Part shown: positions 1 through 10,283 of the stretch, piece after piece
How the letters are laid out: each line of letters opens with the position of its first letter
How positions within the stretch are numbered: position 1 is the stretch's first letter
Assembly (NCBI GenBank): GCA_964036045.1
Contig: OZ038382.1
Location: 81,753,918-81,817,917 of the forward strand
Length of the DNA stretch: 64,000 bases
Origin: Eutreptiella sp. 'Long Island Sound 2002'
Lineage: Eukaryota > Euglenozoa > Euglenophyceae > Eutreptiales > Eutreptiaceae
Reading direction: 5' to 3'
Position numbers and translations under genes: made by a program
Notes under the pieces: model-generated
Told to the model about the DNA's origin: nothing
The model's database searches: none
Seen by the model: only the letters and a program-made list of their open reading frames with translations

Positions 1-1997
1 AGATCTCATCAGCAAAGGGTTCGTTGCTTCCGCAATTCTCTAAATAAGCACTCGAAATTTTAATCAGAATTTTTCGCGATGTCGAAATTGGATTTTCGAC
101 TTCGACATCGCCGCACTTGATTTGGACTTCTTCGAGTGGTCATACTCCTTTCCCTATGCCCGAATCAGGTTTCCCTTATACTTGCCACCCATTTGACTTG
201 GAGATATAAGGAAAACAAAAGTGAATCGTGGGACCACTTTGAAGGACCATATCTACGCGCGAGTGTGAGGAAAGAGAATAGGGAAGGTTGGGTTGCAAGC
301 GCCTTAGTCTCAAGTTGATTGAGGGAGCATCAAACGCCTTTGGTGCGCACACATGCTTGGTGTAGCAAGGGAAAAGGGTCAAGAGGGTATAAAGTGATAT
401 ATAACTCTTGGACCGTGCAACCGAACATTTTATTGTGACTTTCGAGTGTGCCGCATGAGTGTTGGGGTTGCATAGCAACTTTCCTTGGGTTCCTACGTAT
501 TTTTAACGTGAAGTTATGTCAATGGAGGGACATAGCATATCATGGTGGGAGCCATATTTTGAGGGTATGTGTTGTATGCATGGTATATGTTTGATATGCT
601 CACGCCCATGTTATATATCTTCGTGTGGCCGAAGAGAAGGGGAGCCATACGTGACAAGGACTTTGCCCATGTCCCAATTGTGGAATTCAAAGCGCTAGAC
701 CAAGTCTACCGCGTATGTATTGCTCATGGTATGTTTGACAAAGAGATCCATGGGTGCACTCCCATTTTCATGGGGCATGTAGATATTAGTGGCGAAGGTA
801 TCTCCATGCGCCTGATTGGGGATCCAAGTGGGGGAATTGTTCGCAAATGGTTCCAATCATTGGTGTATTGAATCATGAGCGGATATCATGGGTGAGCAGA
901 GAGATATACTATCATGACAACTTTGTATTTGGTCATATTTTCATGTTTTTGACCTCAAATTTTGCTCATCTTTGCGTTTTGTGTACTTACCTGGTCAGCA
1001 AACAGCAAGAAGCCTATGGGGAGTCGAACCATGGTATGTTGTTCATATGTTGGCATATGCTTTGGAGTTGAACACCACCATATGCCGGATCGCGTACTCC
1101 ATTTGGCTTGGCGCACGAGAGATTACAAGAATTGGTCTCAAAATCATGGGCTGACTTGGGCAGTGCGTGGCGCCCATATCCGAAGGGGTTTGGAGGGTAA
1201 GGTGGGGATGTACATGGGCATTGGGCTTTGGTCTATATCCTCCATGAATACTAGACTTCGATTCCATGCATGCTCTGAGCCTTCGGATAAGTGGTAACTT
1301 CAATTTTGAGCATATATGTGATATATGGCCAATATGGTGTGAATTGGCAGTTTTTTGGCATGTTATGAGTTCAAACTCATAGGTCATTTCTCTAAGCCCA
1401 TTCGACTCCAAGTCCAACCAAGGTTATGTCAGGGTAGGGCATGGTCCTGAGTGCCACTCTAGGCCATGACACGCCACCTCCCCCTTTGGGCTAGGATTTA
1501 GCGGCTTGGGAGTGAACACATTTTTGGGGTTTGTGTAGTGACTTATGTCACATGGCATTCAGCCATCTCATTTGACCTGGTTCAGGGCAATATGTTGGTG
1601 AGTCAAGGGAAGGTCTTGAGTCCAGGGAATGAAGGGTTTATGGCTGTGAATGTGTATGTGTACCTCTTTCCCCAACTTTGCTTTATTTGTGTTCATATGC
1701 CAATTTCAGGGCTTTCTTCCTTGGTGCAATTCTTGTACATGCCCGCCATCGTGAGACAATCGATGTGCTGAACGAAAGCCCGCAGCCTGATTTGGATTGT
1801 GAATTGGGTTATTGCTATACTTGTGGGATCTGGTTGCTGTTCAGGGTTGAAGGAGGATTACATTTTCTATATTTTTGGATTTGGACCCTGGATTTTGAGG
1901 ATTTTGAGAAATGCAAACATTGATCCGGAGCAAGTCAGCAGGGGTGACAGGCGGAAGGGGCACAGCGGGGGCCGGTCCTGGTAGGGACCTTCTTTAG
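1..1997 (+). repeat. Left copy of a 2-kb dispersed repeat
   Basis: This stretch matches 61,650-63,735 in the same orientation over nearly its whole length (for example 512-600 against 62,158-62,246), with substitutions and small indels. No long frame survives inside it. At its right end it reads GAGPGRDLL and then meets a TAG at 1,995-1,997, where similarity to the other copy stops; the other copy stays open. I infer the 5' non-coding and leader part of a retroelement family, truncated on the right here and cut by the window edge on the left. Confidence 0.75.
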
Positions 1998-2125
1998 TAA
2001 CAACGAACTTGTAGGCATGCCAGACACCGTAAACTACAGGCAGGTAACGCAGGTACGCACGCTTGTTCCATCGCTGGTTCTTGGCACCTTACAACAACTT
2101 TAGTATCCTGTAGTGTATGTTTTTG

Positions 2126-3081
2126 TCAACCAACAGCGCCGAAACTCTGTTTGTCTGTTGGGCTGCGTCCTTTGCAAAGTGCAACAAGTTTAACAGACCA
2201 ACACCACCAGTTACCTTTTCTTTTGACAGGGCAAACGGGCGTCACACCGGTGCCTGCAGAGTCCTTGCATCCCTGATCACATCCAACGGTGCTCTCACGT
2301 TTCCGGTGTCCTGTGCACACCTATCTGCATACCCCATGTCACGCAAGTCTGGGGGATTATTCCTTTACGCTGTTGCAGAGCCCTTGCGACTGTCATTATC
2401 CGTGCTGCCAGGTCCTCAATGGCTGGATGTCGTGCCCAATACGTGGGCCTCTGCTTCAGCTGAAGTACTGCTATTGCAGTACAGTTTTGTGACCGGTCAC
2501 TTTCTTCTGGGTGTGTCGTGTATTGTGCCCGGTACCAGTTGTCTATCCACAGCACGCAACACGACGAAAGCACCAGTGACCACGTTGCTTTAAGTGCTGC
2601 TGCTGCCTGTTCGTCCACTGTATCTGCAGCAGCGTCTGCTTGCCCAAGTCGTACTTTTGTTCGTCTTTCTGTTTGCGTTAGATACCCTGTTTTGTTCCCC
2701 GGTTTTTTTCGTGTTTGGTACTGCCCGTTGACGCATCAACAGGTACAGGTTCCAGACCTCCTGTCGCAAAATGCGCACCAAGCGCTTGTCCTCCTGCCTT
2801 TTAGCTGCTGGTAAATTGTGGCGCGTTCTTTTGTTGAACCTGAGTCGCTGTGCAAATGTTAAAACCAGTTGCGCCGCCAGGTCGTTTTGTTTCAGTCCTT
2901 TCCACAGGTTGTCTGCTGTTTGGTATGCTGGTTCTGCCAGCATGCCTCTCGTAGTGCTGCTGCTTCTTTGCTTACTTCTGCTATCATTCGATGTGTTACA
3001 GATTTTCTGGCTCGAAGTGGCATTTTGCGTCTTTCTCTGTGAAATTAGATTCGCGCACTTATTTTGGTTATCGTTTCGCAC
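2126..3081 (-). pseudogene. Decayed unknown coding region in three frames
   Basis: Three overlapping minus-strand frames read like successive pieces of one protein. 3,081-2,590 is an Arg/Lys/Gln-rich helical piece with VRILRQEVWNLYLLMRQRA; 2,618-2,295 contains WIDNWYRAQYTTHPEESDRS followed by RHPAIEDLAARIMTVARAL; 2,320-2,126 is Cys/Lys-rich. The three pieces lie in three different frames, so at least two frameshifts are needed to join them and no intact product can be made. The spacing and residue patterns look protein-like, whereas the plus-strand frames over the same bases are Cys/Leu/Ser-rich shadows. I do not recognise the family; the WIDNWYR-type segment suggests a multicopy algal or protist transposon-associated protein, but this is an impression only. 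The next feature on the right is the palindrome cluster. Confidence 0.35.
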
Positions 3082-3500
3082 AGCGATCTCTAAAAAAAGT
3101 CTGTTTGAAGTGTGTTTGAAAACATCTGGCCTTTTCCTGTCGTCATTTCTGGTGCGCGTGCTGCCGCCGCAGATTGTATTTGGTGTCTGCGTGCGCTCCG
3201 TTCCCAGTAACCGAAAACCGTTTTCGCAACCACAATTTCCTATTCCGTTTCCGTCTTTAAACCCAGTTGGAAAAAAAAACCATATCTATCGGGCAGCGAA
3301 GGCTACGGCCGCTATGAGAACTGGACAGGTGAGCCATTGAGTGGCTTTTGGAAAAAAGCAAATCATTCCCCTGATCCCCTGAAAAATGCGACGAAGGTTA
3401 CCGATGTATAATCCACTGTCACAGGTGGTAGCCGTGAAAGGGAATGTAAATACCGGCGTAGCCTGACCTGCCTGCTTTTATATTTTCTTCCGTCGTTTAA

Positions 3501-3520
3501 GTGCGCGAGGCCTCGCGCAC
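3501..3520. repeat. Palindrome copy 1
   Basis: GTGCGCGAGGCCTCGCGCAC is its own reverse complement over 20 bp. It is the first of three copies within 430 bp. Confidence 0.9.
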
Positions 3521-3684
3521 TGATTGTTTTCTGTGGGACAATGTTCTATACCTTGTTATATCTGACCAACATGGTGTCTACACACACATGCACCGAGAGG
3601 GTCAAATGTGTTTGTCCGTCTGGTACTGTACCTACAATTGTACGCGTTATTTCCATTCTGCAATTTCAATGCATAACGTGACCT

Positions 3685-3708
3685 GAGTGCGCGAGGCCTC
3701 GCGCACTC
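3685..3708. repeat. Palindrome copy 2
   Basis: The same 20-bp palindrome extended by GA and TC, giving a perfect 24-bp self-complementary site. Its centre is 186 bp from that of copy 1. Confidence 0.9.
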
Positions 3709-3909
3709 CGAATGCCTAAATTTGTATTTTACTGTCACTTTACAGTACATGTGTTTCCCCTAACATGGGAGGTTGGACAGTCATACACTTCCAATGCTCC
3801 TTGGGCAACACTATCACGCTTTTAATACCATGTGGGAGCTGCGTATTTCCGCAAACGGCAGTCTTTATGGGTTTTTAGGTTTCGTGATAAACTCCACTTT
3901 GAATATCTT

Positions 3910-3933
3910 GAGCGCGCGAGGCCTCGCGCACTC
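3910..3933. repeat. Palindrome copy 3
   Basis: The same site with one mismatch in the left arm (GAGCGCG in place of GAGTGCG). Its centre is about 225 bp from that of copy 2. Confidence 0.85.
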
Positions 3934-4299
3934 AGAACGCCAGAGAAATGTAAAAAACGTCACATTGAGGAACACGGAGTTGCAAAACACTAAAAAAGCA
4001 ATTTGATTCACTACGTCTAAAATCACGTTCATCAAACATCCAAAAAAATAGTTTTTTTGCCCTGTTGCAAACCGGTCCTTTTCTGCGCGTTCAGCGCGCA
4101 AAACAGGGTGCAGCTTGCGTGGGCTAAGAGTGTGTGCAACTGTGCGAAAGTGAGTGCTTGCACAAGTTGCACAAGGGTTGCACAGCAGTTGCACAAGCTA
4201 CGTAAAGTGGAATGCGAGTAAACACGACGGTGTCACACCTGTGCGGCGGATGTGGCCTTTTCGGGTGCGGCCCGCTCATTTGCATGTGGTGTGCCATGG

Positions 4300-6169
4300 T
4301 CACTTGCTTTGTCTGGGCTCTCGACTTCTTTTGGATCTTGATTCGAGCCCTCTTTTTTTGTGCCTTGCTTGCGGTTGTGGCCGTACGCTCCCCTTTGCGC
4401 TTTTCTTCTTCTTTGGCGCATTCCGTTGTAGGCTCTTGCCTCCGTCTCCCTTCTTTTTCTTCGGGGCGTGCTGCTCCTCGTATGCCTCACTTTCGGCCGT
4501 CGTATCGCTATCCGATTCCACCGCAAGTCTCCTCCGTTTGGTCGAGTTTGCCCCACGCCCGTCTTTGTTCTTCTTGGTCTTTTTCGTGTCATTGGCCACA
4601 CGCTCCTTCATTGCGTGTTGAGCTTTGAGCAACATCATCTTCGGCGACACGTGAGACGCTTTTTGGCTTCCTCCTTGCCGAACGAGCGGTAGCCGGGGGG
4701 TTGCCGACTTCTCTTGCTTCCCCATCCTCATTGGCGTTTGTTCTGTAGGGGGTGCCCAATCACTCTCATCCACAATGGGGTTGCCCAACTCACTATCGTT
4801 CTCAAACCTTTCCTCCAGCTTCATTGCCAAATCCAATGGAAACTCCGTTGGGGAAGGGAGATGAGGCACGGCCTTCTCCAACCCGACCCGTTGTTGCGTC
4901 GTTGCCAAATCCAATGGAAGCTAACGCGGCCTTCTCCGACCGGACCCATGGTTGCGATTTCCTCCCTTGATCAGGGCTTCCCATGCTCCCGTCCAACTCC
5001 CGTACAGCAGCCTTCACATCTATTTTCCACTTCTTCCTAAATTCCCCCACCTTTCTCGGATCCATGGTGAGCTGGCATTCGTCAATGGGGATCGGCGGCC
5101 ACACTCCACTCACAATCACACCGGGGCCACGCTTGTCGCAAACGAACATGGCGGTCGGCACATCCGTCGCCGTGAGCTGTGAAGGCTGGTCGCCGCTAAA
5201 CATACCGCAACCCCACGGATGCGAATTTTTCAGAACCTCGGGAGCATCAAATTGTAGCCATAACAAATATGGCGATCCAATGGTAGGACGAATTGTTCGT
5301 CTGAACTTCTTCGCCATGGATCCACAATTGAGGGCGCTCGAATCGAACTCCCAACTTTGTAGTGCCTTAAGTAAAGAAGCCATTTCTACAACCACATCAA
5401 TGACATGGTTTGGAAGCTTCATCGGCTTGCCAATATGACGCCAGTTTGCCAACAAGAGCCATGTCTCTTCCCCATCTGGAGAGGCATGGCCCTTGAGACT
5501 AATTTTGGGTTTGGCAGTTTTGAGGCGATCTTGAACACAATCCCTAGGGGCTGTTGGAAGGTCCTTGCACTTCTTCCTAATGAATGTGGTGAGGTAGTCA
5601 CCAACCCCAATAACAAGGTGCAATATGCGAATAACCACAAATTTGAACCGTTCCTCTAAATGCAACGAAGGTTCACTCACACATCCTTTGGCGGTGGTAC
5701 AATCCAACCCCTTCTTATGAAGTTTATATAATTGTGTGTCACTGTTGGGTGAACGCTGCCACTTTCGGTCCTCCCACTTTCCCTTGAGGTCGCACCACGT
5801 CGCAAAAGTATAAATACTCCGAATGCGAAAGTAGCTTGAGATTTCTAGCACTTTACGGAGCCATGGGGAGCCACCACCTAACATGACTCGGGCACGACAC
5901 CATTTTTCACGAATCAGGATCCATCTGGTATTTATGATACTTTGGATTGCCTCCAAAGTCTTTGAAAAGATTGCACGTAGAGGATCGATGTCGTGCTCAC
6001 TTGTGAGGGCGACATCGATGGTCCAACTATAACCTGGGGTGCGCGCCTTTCAACCATGGTTGGCAAACTCAATGGCCAATTGCACCCAAGGGCGATATCC
6101 ACAAGGGAAACCATCACCCCGAAGGATCAAAACATATGGTTGTTCCCCATCTAAAAGCGGCAATGACAT
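4300..6169 (-). pseudogene. 3' part of a gene interrupted by the Harbinger-like transposon
   Basis: Reading on minus from 6,169, a frame beginning MSLPLLDGEQPYVLILRGDG meets an in-frame TGA at 6,052-6,050. It then continues in the same frame through KARTPGYSWTIDVALTSEHD into a 384-codon open stretch (5,956-4,802). A frameshift near an imperfect duplication (4,805-4,960) moves the reading into the 4,914-4,300 frame. That frame ends in a very basic tail with KKTKKNKDGRGANSTKRRR and KKKK runs, likely nuclear-localisation type. The frame upstream of 6,169 is found again at 11,817 on the far side of the transposon (see next entry). The family is unknown to me. In-frame stops and the frameshift say it is dead or needs splicing I cannot see. 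Confidence 0.55.
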
Positions 6170-6170
6170 T

Positions 6171-6215
6171 GGGGTTTCCCTAATACGACCGTATTCCTGT
6201 AATACGCGTATCCTG
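6171..6215 (+). repeat. Left terminal inverted repeat of the Harbinger-like element
   Basis: GGGGTTTCCCT followed by AATACGACCGTATTCCTG and TACGCGTAT. The first 11 bp match the right end in inverse orientation, and the internal TACGCGTAT is also present at the right end. Confidence 0.75.
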
Positions 6216-6380
6216 CCGTATCCTGCCGTATCCTGCCGTATCCTGCCGTATCCTGCCGTATCCTGCCGTATCCTGCCGTATCCTGCCGTATCCTGCCGTA
6301 TCCTGCCGTATCCTGCCGTATCCTGCCGTATCTGCCGGATACTGCCGTATCCTGCTTTCCTTGCCGTATCCTGCCGTATG
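6209..6380 (+). repeat. Left subterminal decamer array
   Basis: About 14 tandem TATCCTGCCG units, degenerating after 6,328. The units have the same plus-strand orientation as the right array, so the arrays are direct although the outer ends are inverted. They may be transposase-binding sites (inference from position only). Confidence 0.9.
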
Positions 6381-6393
6381 CCAGTAACCGAAA

Positions 6394-6424
6394 CCCTAAC
6401 CCTAACCCTAACCCTAACCCTAAC
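6394..6424 (+). repeat. Short telomere-type repeat (CCCTAA)5
   Basis: Five tandem CCCTAA units directly beside the left decamer array, inside the transposon. Far too short for a chromosome end, and sequence continues on both sides. Confidence 0.9.
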
Positions 6425-6539
6425 TGTAATCCTAACCTGGAGTTTCAGTTATTGGTAAAGGTCTCATAAACAGGCGGTGCCTTGCAGGTGTGCGGACGTT
6501 ATGTGATCCGACCTTGTATGAACCGATGCAAATTGACCT

Positions 6540-7000
6540 TTCTTCATGCCATATGATGTGATGCCTTATAAGTTGATAGGATGTGGTGTTCGCAACGTGA
6601 TGTGATGTGATCTGATGTAATGTGACATGACGTGATTCCATGTGATGTAGTGTGATCTCCTGTGGTGTGGTTTGGTGTGGCGTGATGCAATGTGATGTGA
6701 TGTGACGTGATGAGAGGCGATGTGATGTGACATGACGTGACGTGACGTGACGTGACGTTACGTGACGTGACGTGACGTGACGTGACGTGATGTGATGTGA
6801 TGTGGTGTGATGTGATGGGATGTCATGTATTGCCATGCGATTTCATGTGATGTGATTTGATGCAGTGATATTTGATTTGACTTGATGTGATGTGGTGTGA
6901 TGTGGTGTGATGTGATGTCATGTGTTTCAATGTGATGTGAAGTGTGTGACAATATTTGATTTGCCGTGATGTGGTGTGATGTGATGTGATGTGACTTGGT
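6540..7000 (+). repeat. TGTGA/ACGTG-rich simple-sequence tract
   Basis: About 450 bp of interspersed GATGTGATGTG and, at 6,725-6,790, ACGTG pentamers in tandem. The six-frame reading frames here (His/Ser/Thr repeats) are products of the simple sequence. No gene is seen. Confidence 0.85.
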
Positions 7001-7345
7001 TTCTTTTCGAAAACGTCTTCAAACCCACTGCAGCTTTTATCCTAACAAACAAAAATGCATTACCAATTTTTGTTTTTCCGAAACCGTTTTCCAACCCACT
7101 GCAGCTTTTATCGTAACAAACAAAAATCCATTTCCAATTGTTTTCCATCCGGAAACGTTTTCAAAACCACTGCAGCTTTTATCCTAACAAACAAAAATGC
7201 ATTTCCAATTTTTTTTTTCCGAAACCGTTTTCAAACCCTCTGCAGCTTTTATCGTAACAAACAAAAATCCATTTCCAATTGTTTTCTATCCAGAAACGTT
7301 TTCAAACCCACTGCAGCTTTTATCCTAACAAACATAAATGCTTTT
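7000..7345 (+). repeat. ~71-bp tandem repeat, five units
   Basis: CTGCAGCTTTTATC recurs at 7,028, 7,099, 7,170, 7,240 and 7,311, a period of about 71 bp. Units alternate between GTAACAAACAAAAATCC and CTAACAAACAAAAATGC variants, so a ~142-bp dimer is the true repeat. Confidence 0.9.
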
Positions 7346-7762
7346 TCAAAATATGGTGTTCTTTTCTTGGAAACTGTTCAACCGTCCGGTTTTTGAACCT
7401 CTGCATGCTTTTTTGTTGTTCCCTGCTATGCTGAAAGGAAAAAAAATGACTTGACACATAACCCCAACTGCCAACTACTTTCCTCCGTCATTGAGTGGCG
7501 CACTCACAAAGCTGGGAAGGCACAGCGACATTACACTGAGCAGAGAGACGAATGGCCATTCGATGCGTGTGTCTGAAGAAGCTGCACTGTGGTGTATTCC
7601 ACTGTGCGATAATATAAATAATCAACAAGAAAAGAAGTTATAGACATACAAAAATATATAGTTATACTGCTGCACTATGGTGCATGCCACTGTGCAAACA
7701 CAAAAACAGATAAACAAAAAAAATAATTAAATATATTACCAAAATAGTGTACTTAGCTGACC
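7346..7762. other. AT-rich 3' flank of the RING gene
   Basis: No coding frame. A short duplicated word, GCTGCACTRTGGTG with CCACTGTGC after it, occurs at 7,581-7,607 and 7,670-7,696. It may contain the RING gene's 3' UTR. Confidence 0.5.
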
Positions 7763-9646
7763 TTAGTGGTCGCTGGCTGCATGCCAGGTGCGGATGCGGC
7801 TCCAGGGAAATCTTGTTCCATCGCCGAATTCAACAGTACCGCCACCGGCCAGGCTCTCGTACCAGCCGTCGTTGAACATGACGTGCACCAATGTTCCAGC
7901 TGCTGCACGTGGCTGCTCAGACCGCTCCACACGACGCTGCACTGTTGTGCACTTCCATTCCCGCTGTCGCAACCGCTCAGAGTCCAACGAAGCCACCGTT
8001 CTGGAAATCACTGCTGGCGCTGGTATCTGGGAGCATGTTGAATCAGGACGCGCTGCTGCTGCATCAGGAGGATCTGCTGCTAGTTCACCAGGAGGATCCC
8101 GTGGCAACAGGTGCATGAAGGCTCGCAATCTGGCCTGTCGCATGGCATCCGGATTCGTCAGTGGTCTTGTTGTGGATCCCAGAGAGAAGATTGCAGCTCC
8201 TGCTGCTGCCAGTATCGCGCCTGCAGTACGAGCCCCTTCCGACAGCAGAAATTCTTCCACAGCATCCTGAACAGCGCGGTTCCTGGGGGTGCTGGCAGCA
8301 ACGAAAACAGTACGATCCAGTGGGCACCGGCTGATCCTCCCTGCACAGTCTGTGCAGATTGTGTGTCCACAAGGCAGAACTGCAGTGTTCAACAGAAAGC
8401 AATAGCACACAATGCAGTGATAGTTCTTCTTCGGGGCTTCCACAATGTACCGGCCGCTATCCGCCGAGGGCCTGCGCTCTGCTGGCGGCGGTTGCTGTAA
8501 GTCATCAACCAAATTTGCGGTCTGCGCTTCTGCAAAATCAGCATCTTCAGATAGCGTGTCACCCGGGCGTCTGGGCAAGGAATTGCGCCGCGGAGCTGAA
8601 CCCAACAGCCTCTCTAGGTAGGCCTCAACGGTCTCCTCTTCCGCATGATCTGGTGGCAGGTCCTGTGTCCGCGGTGCTCGTGCTGAGAACGTCTGCGGCT
8701 GAGTCAATGGCTGCGGCTGAGTCAACGTCTCCGGCTGAGCAACCGGGTTCTCATCAATCACAGAACTGGTCTCACTGTCCTGATTGTCATCCTCCTCATT
8801 CTGCGCGACGTGCCTCCAGCGAGGTTCATCCAAATGACCCTGCCAGTCCCCAATCCAAGGTGCGAGCTCCGTTGCATCAGTGGCAAGTGGTGTGTGCCTG
8901 TGTCGAACTCCAGACTTTTTGTATTTGCATGGCGTACAAGTTGCAAACCGCTGTGCATAGGCAATTTCGAAGCTCAGGCAGTGCGGTGTGCACATTCCCT
9001 TGCTGCAGTTCTTTGGCACTGGCGCGTAGCATGTGCCACCCGGTGCCTTGCAGCGCCGCTGAGGTGCAGGACCACTGGTGGGGCGCCATGTCCCTGTGCT
9101 TGGCTGCCGGCCCACTGCATTCGGACCCATGAGGTAGCTGGCCAGTGTGTGCTTCCGCCTCTCCAATGAGCTGGGGCCAAGACCAAGAGCGTGCGCATCG
9201 GCAGACGCCTCCTTCTGGCTTGCACGCTCAGCCTTTTCCAATTTCTTTTGTTCTCGCCACGCAGGCGCATCCTGCAAACTGGTGACAAAGACATCAAACT
9301 TTATTTGATCTGCAGTGGTGGGCGTCACCCCTCTCTCAGACAGCATGGCCAGCCACAGTGATCTGGCAGTTTGTTTCCAGGTGTCTGACGGCAGATCACT
9401 GTAGTCCCAATACACGGCGTACCAAACATCATCACCAAGCAAACTGCCATGTCCATGCGGCCCAATGCGCGCCGCTATCCATTGAGGCGTGTACTCGTTG
9501 GGCAGCACCTCGCAAATGCGCCTGAAGTTTCTGCCAGTGCAGCTGAAGATGCAAAGCAACAATCTTTTGAATGAATCCGTAGTTCTCTGCCCACGCACAC
9601 GCCTCATGTAGGACGCCCTGCACAGAGGGGTGGAAGCGTGTACCAC
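7763..9646 (-). CDS. RING-finger protein with C-terminal Tudor-like segment
   Basis: A 627-codon uninterrupted frame, the longest credible gene in the window. Residues 411-444 form a RING finger with spacing C411-x2-C414-x11-C426-x-H428-x2-C431-x2-C434-x6-C441-x2-D444, ending CPLD, so the last ligand is Asp (C3HC3D type). RING domains usually act as E3 ubiquitin ligases. Residues 199-240 hold a second Cys/His cluster (C199, C206, C214, C219, H222, C223, C237, C240) that could bind zinc. Residues 583-621 (GTLVHVMFNDGWYESLAGGG then VEFGDGTRFPWSRIR) resemble a Tudor/agenet-type small beta barrel, by inference. The middle (280-400) is acidic, Pro/Gln-rich and probably disordered. The frame opens with MVHASTP inside a tandem repeat, so the true start may lie further in or use an upstream exon. 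The gene lies inside the transposon, divergent from the transposase. Confidence 0.7.
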   Translation of the reverse strand: MVHASTPLCRASYMRRVRGQRTTDSFKRLLLCIFSCTGRNFRRICEVLPNEYTPQWIAARIGPHGHGSLLGDDVWYAVYWDYSDLPSDTWKQTARSLWLAMLSERGVTPTTADQIKFDVFVTSLQDAPAWREQKKLEKAERASQKEASADAHALGLGPSSLERRKHTLASYLMGPNAVGRQPSTGTWRPTSGPAPQRRCKAPGGTCYAPVPKNCSKGMCTPHCLSFEIAYAQRFATCTPCKYKKSGVRHRHTPLATDATELAPWIGDWQGHLDEPRWRHVAQNEEDDNQDSETSSVIDENPVAQPETLTQPQPLTQPQTFSARAPRTQDLPPDHAEEETVEAYLERLLGSAPRRNSLPRRPGDTLSEDADFAEAQTANLVDDLQQPPPAERRPSADSGRYIVEAPKKNYHCIVCYCFLLNTAVLPCGHTICTDCAGRISRCPLDRTVFVAASTPRNRAVQDAVEEFLLSEGARTAGAILAAAGAAIFSLGSTTRPLTNPDAMRQARLRAFMHLLPRDPPGELAADPPDAAAARPDSTCSQIPAPAVISRTVASLDSERLRQREWKCTTVQRRVERSEQPRAAAGTLVHVMFNDGWYESLAGGGTVEFGDGTRFPWSRIRTWHAASDH

Positions 9647-9950
9647 AGCGTGAACTCTTGTAGCGGCGTCGCCTCACGTTGGACGCCCTGCACACAGGGG
9701 TGGAAGCGTGAACCACAGCGTGAACCCTTGTCGCGGCGTCGCCTCATATGATGGACGCCCTGCACACAGGGGTGGAAGCGTGTACCACAGCGTGAACTCT
9801 TGTAGCGGCGTCGCCTCACGTTGGACGCCCTGCACACAGGGGGGGGAGCGTGTACCACAGCGTGAACCCTTGTCGCGGCGTCGCCTCATATGATGGACGC
9901 CCTGCACAAAGGGGTGGAAGTGTGTACCACATCGTGAACCTTGTCGCAAT
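9599..9950 (+). repeat. ~71-bp tandem repeat at the 5' end of the RING gene
   Basis: CGCCCTGCACAvAGGGGTGG recurs five times (about 9,612, 9,681, 9,755, 9,825, 9,899). Units of 70 and 72 bp alternate, so the repeat is a 142-bp dimer. On minus each unit encodes a version of MVHASTPxCRAS, which is why several alternative starts appear. Confidence 0.85.
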
Positions 9951-10283
9951 TGTTGGCGGTGCTGTCATCCGCTGCACTGAGACTCATTAAGAGTGGAGGA
10001 CCATCAGGCACCTTTCACGTCACTTGGCCCGGCTCGCAAGAATCATGGATGGCAGCGCTTCACTGACACTCCTTAAGAGTGGAGGACCATCAAACACTGT
10101 TCCCGCCAAGAGCCATGGATTGCTTCGTTGCCCTCACTGTTGATTTCATAGACAGCACATATCTGAGACAATGAAAGAAGAATGTTACTCATTAGTTTCA
10201 TTAGCACTATTAGAATGTCTTCTCTGCTGATGTTATATCGTTTCTGCACTGCTCAATAATTTAAGTTCTTCAGTCCTTAAGTC
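9951..10283. promoter_or_regulatory. Divergent intergenic region between RING and transposase genes
   Basis: The interval between two outward-facing genes must hold both promoters. It contains a duplicated block of about 87 bp whose core TTAAGAGTGGAGGACCATCA occurs near 9,987 and 10,073. I see no certain TATA box; the AT-rich stretch 10,180-10,280 lies just upstream of the transposase ATG. Confidence 0.4.

Larger units (their letters stand above)
3082..4299. other. Non-coding interval with palindromes and TTGCAC motifs
   Basis: No convincing reading frame. It contains the three palindromes listed separately and, at about 4,155-4,197, a cluster of TTGCACA/TGTGCAA-type words just beyond the 3' end of the minus-strand gene at 4,300. 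Confidence 0.6.

Noticed and set aside
6209-6380. Possible CRISPR array at the regularly spaced repeats
   Set aside because: Contiguous 10-bp tandem units without spacers, in a eukaryotic transposon end.
6394-6424. Chromosome end
   Set aside because: Only five telomere-type units, with sequence continuing on both sides and inside a transposon.
8359-9132. 257-codon plus-strand frame opposite the RING gene
   Set aside because: A shadow of the real minus-strand gene, which has the RING and Tudor-like motifs.
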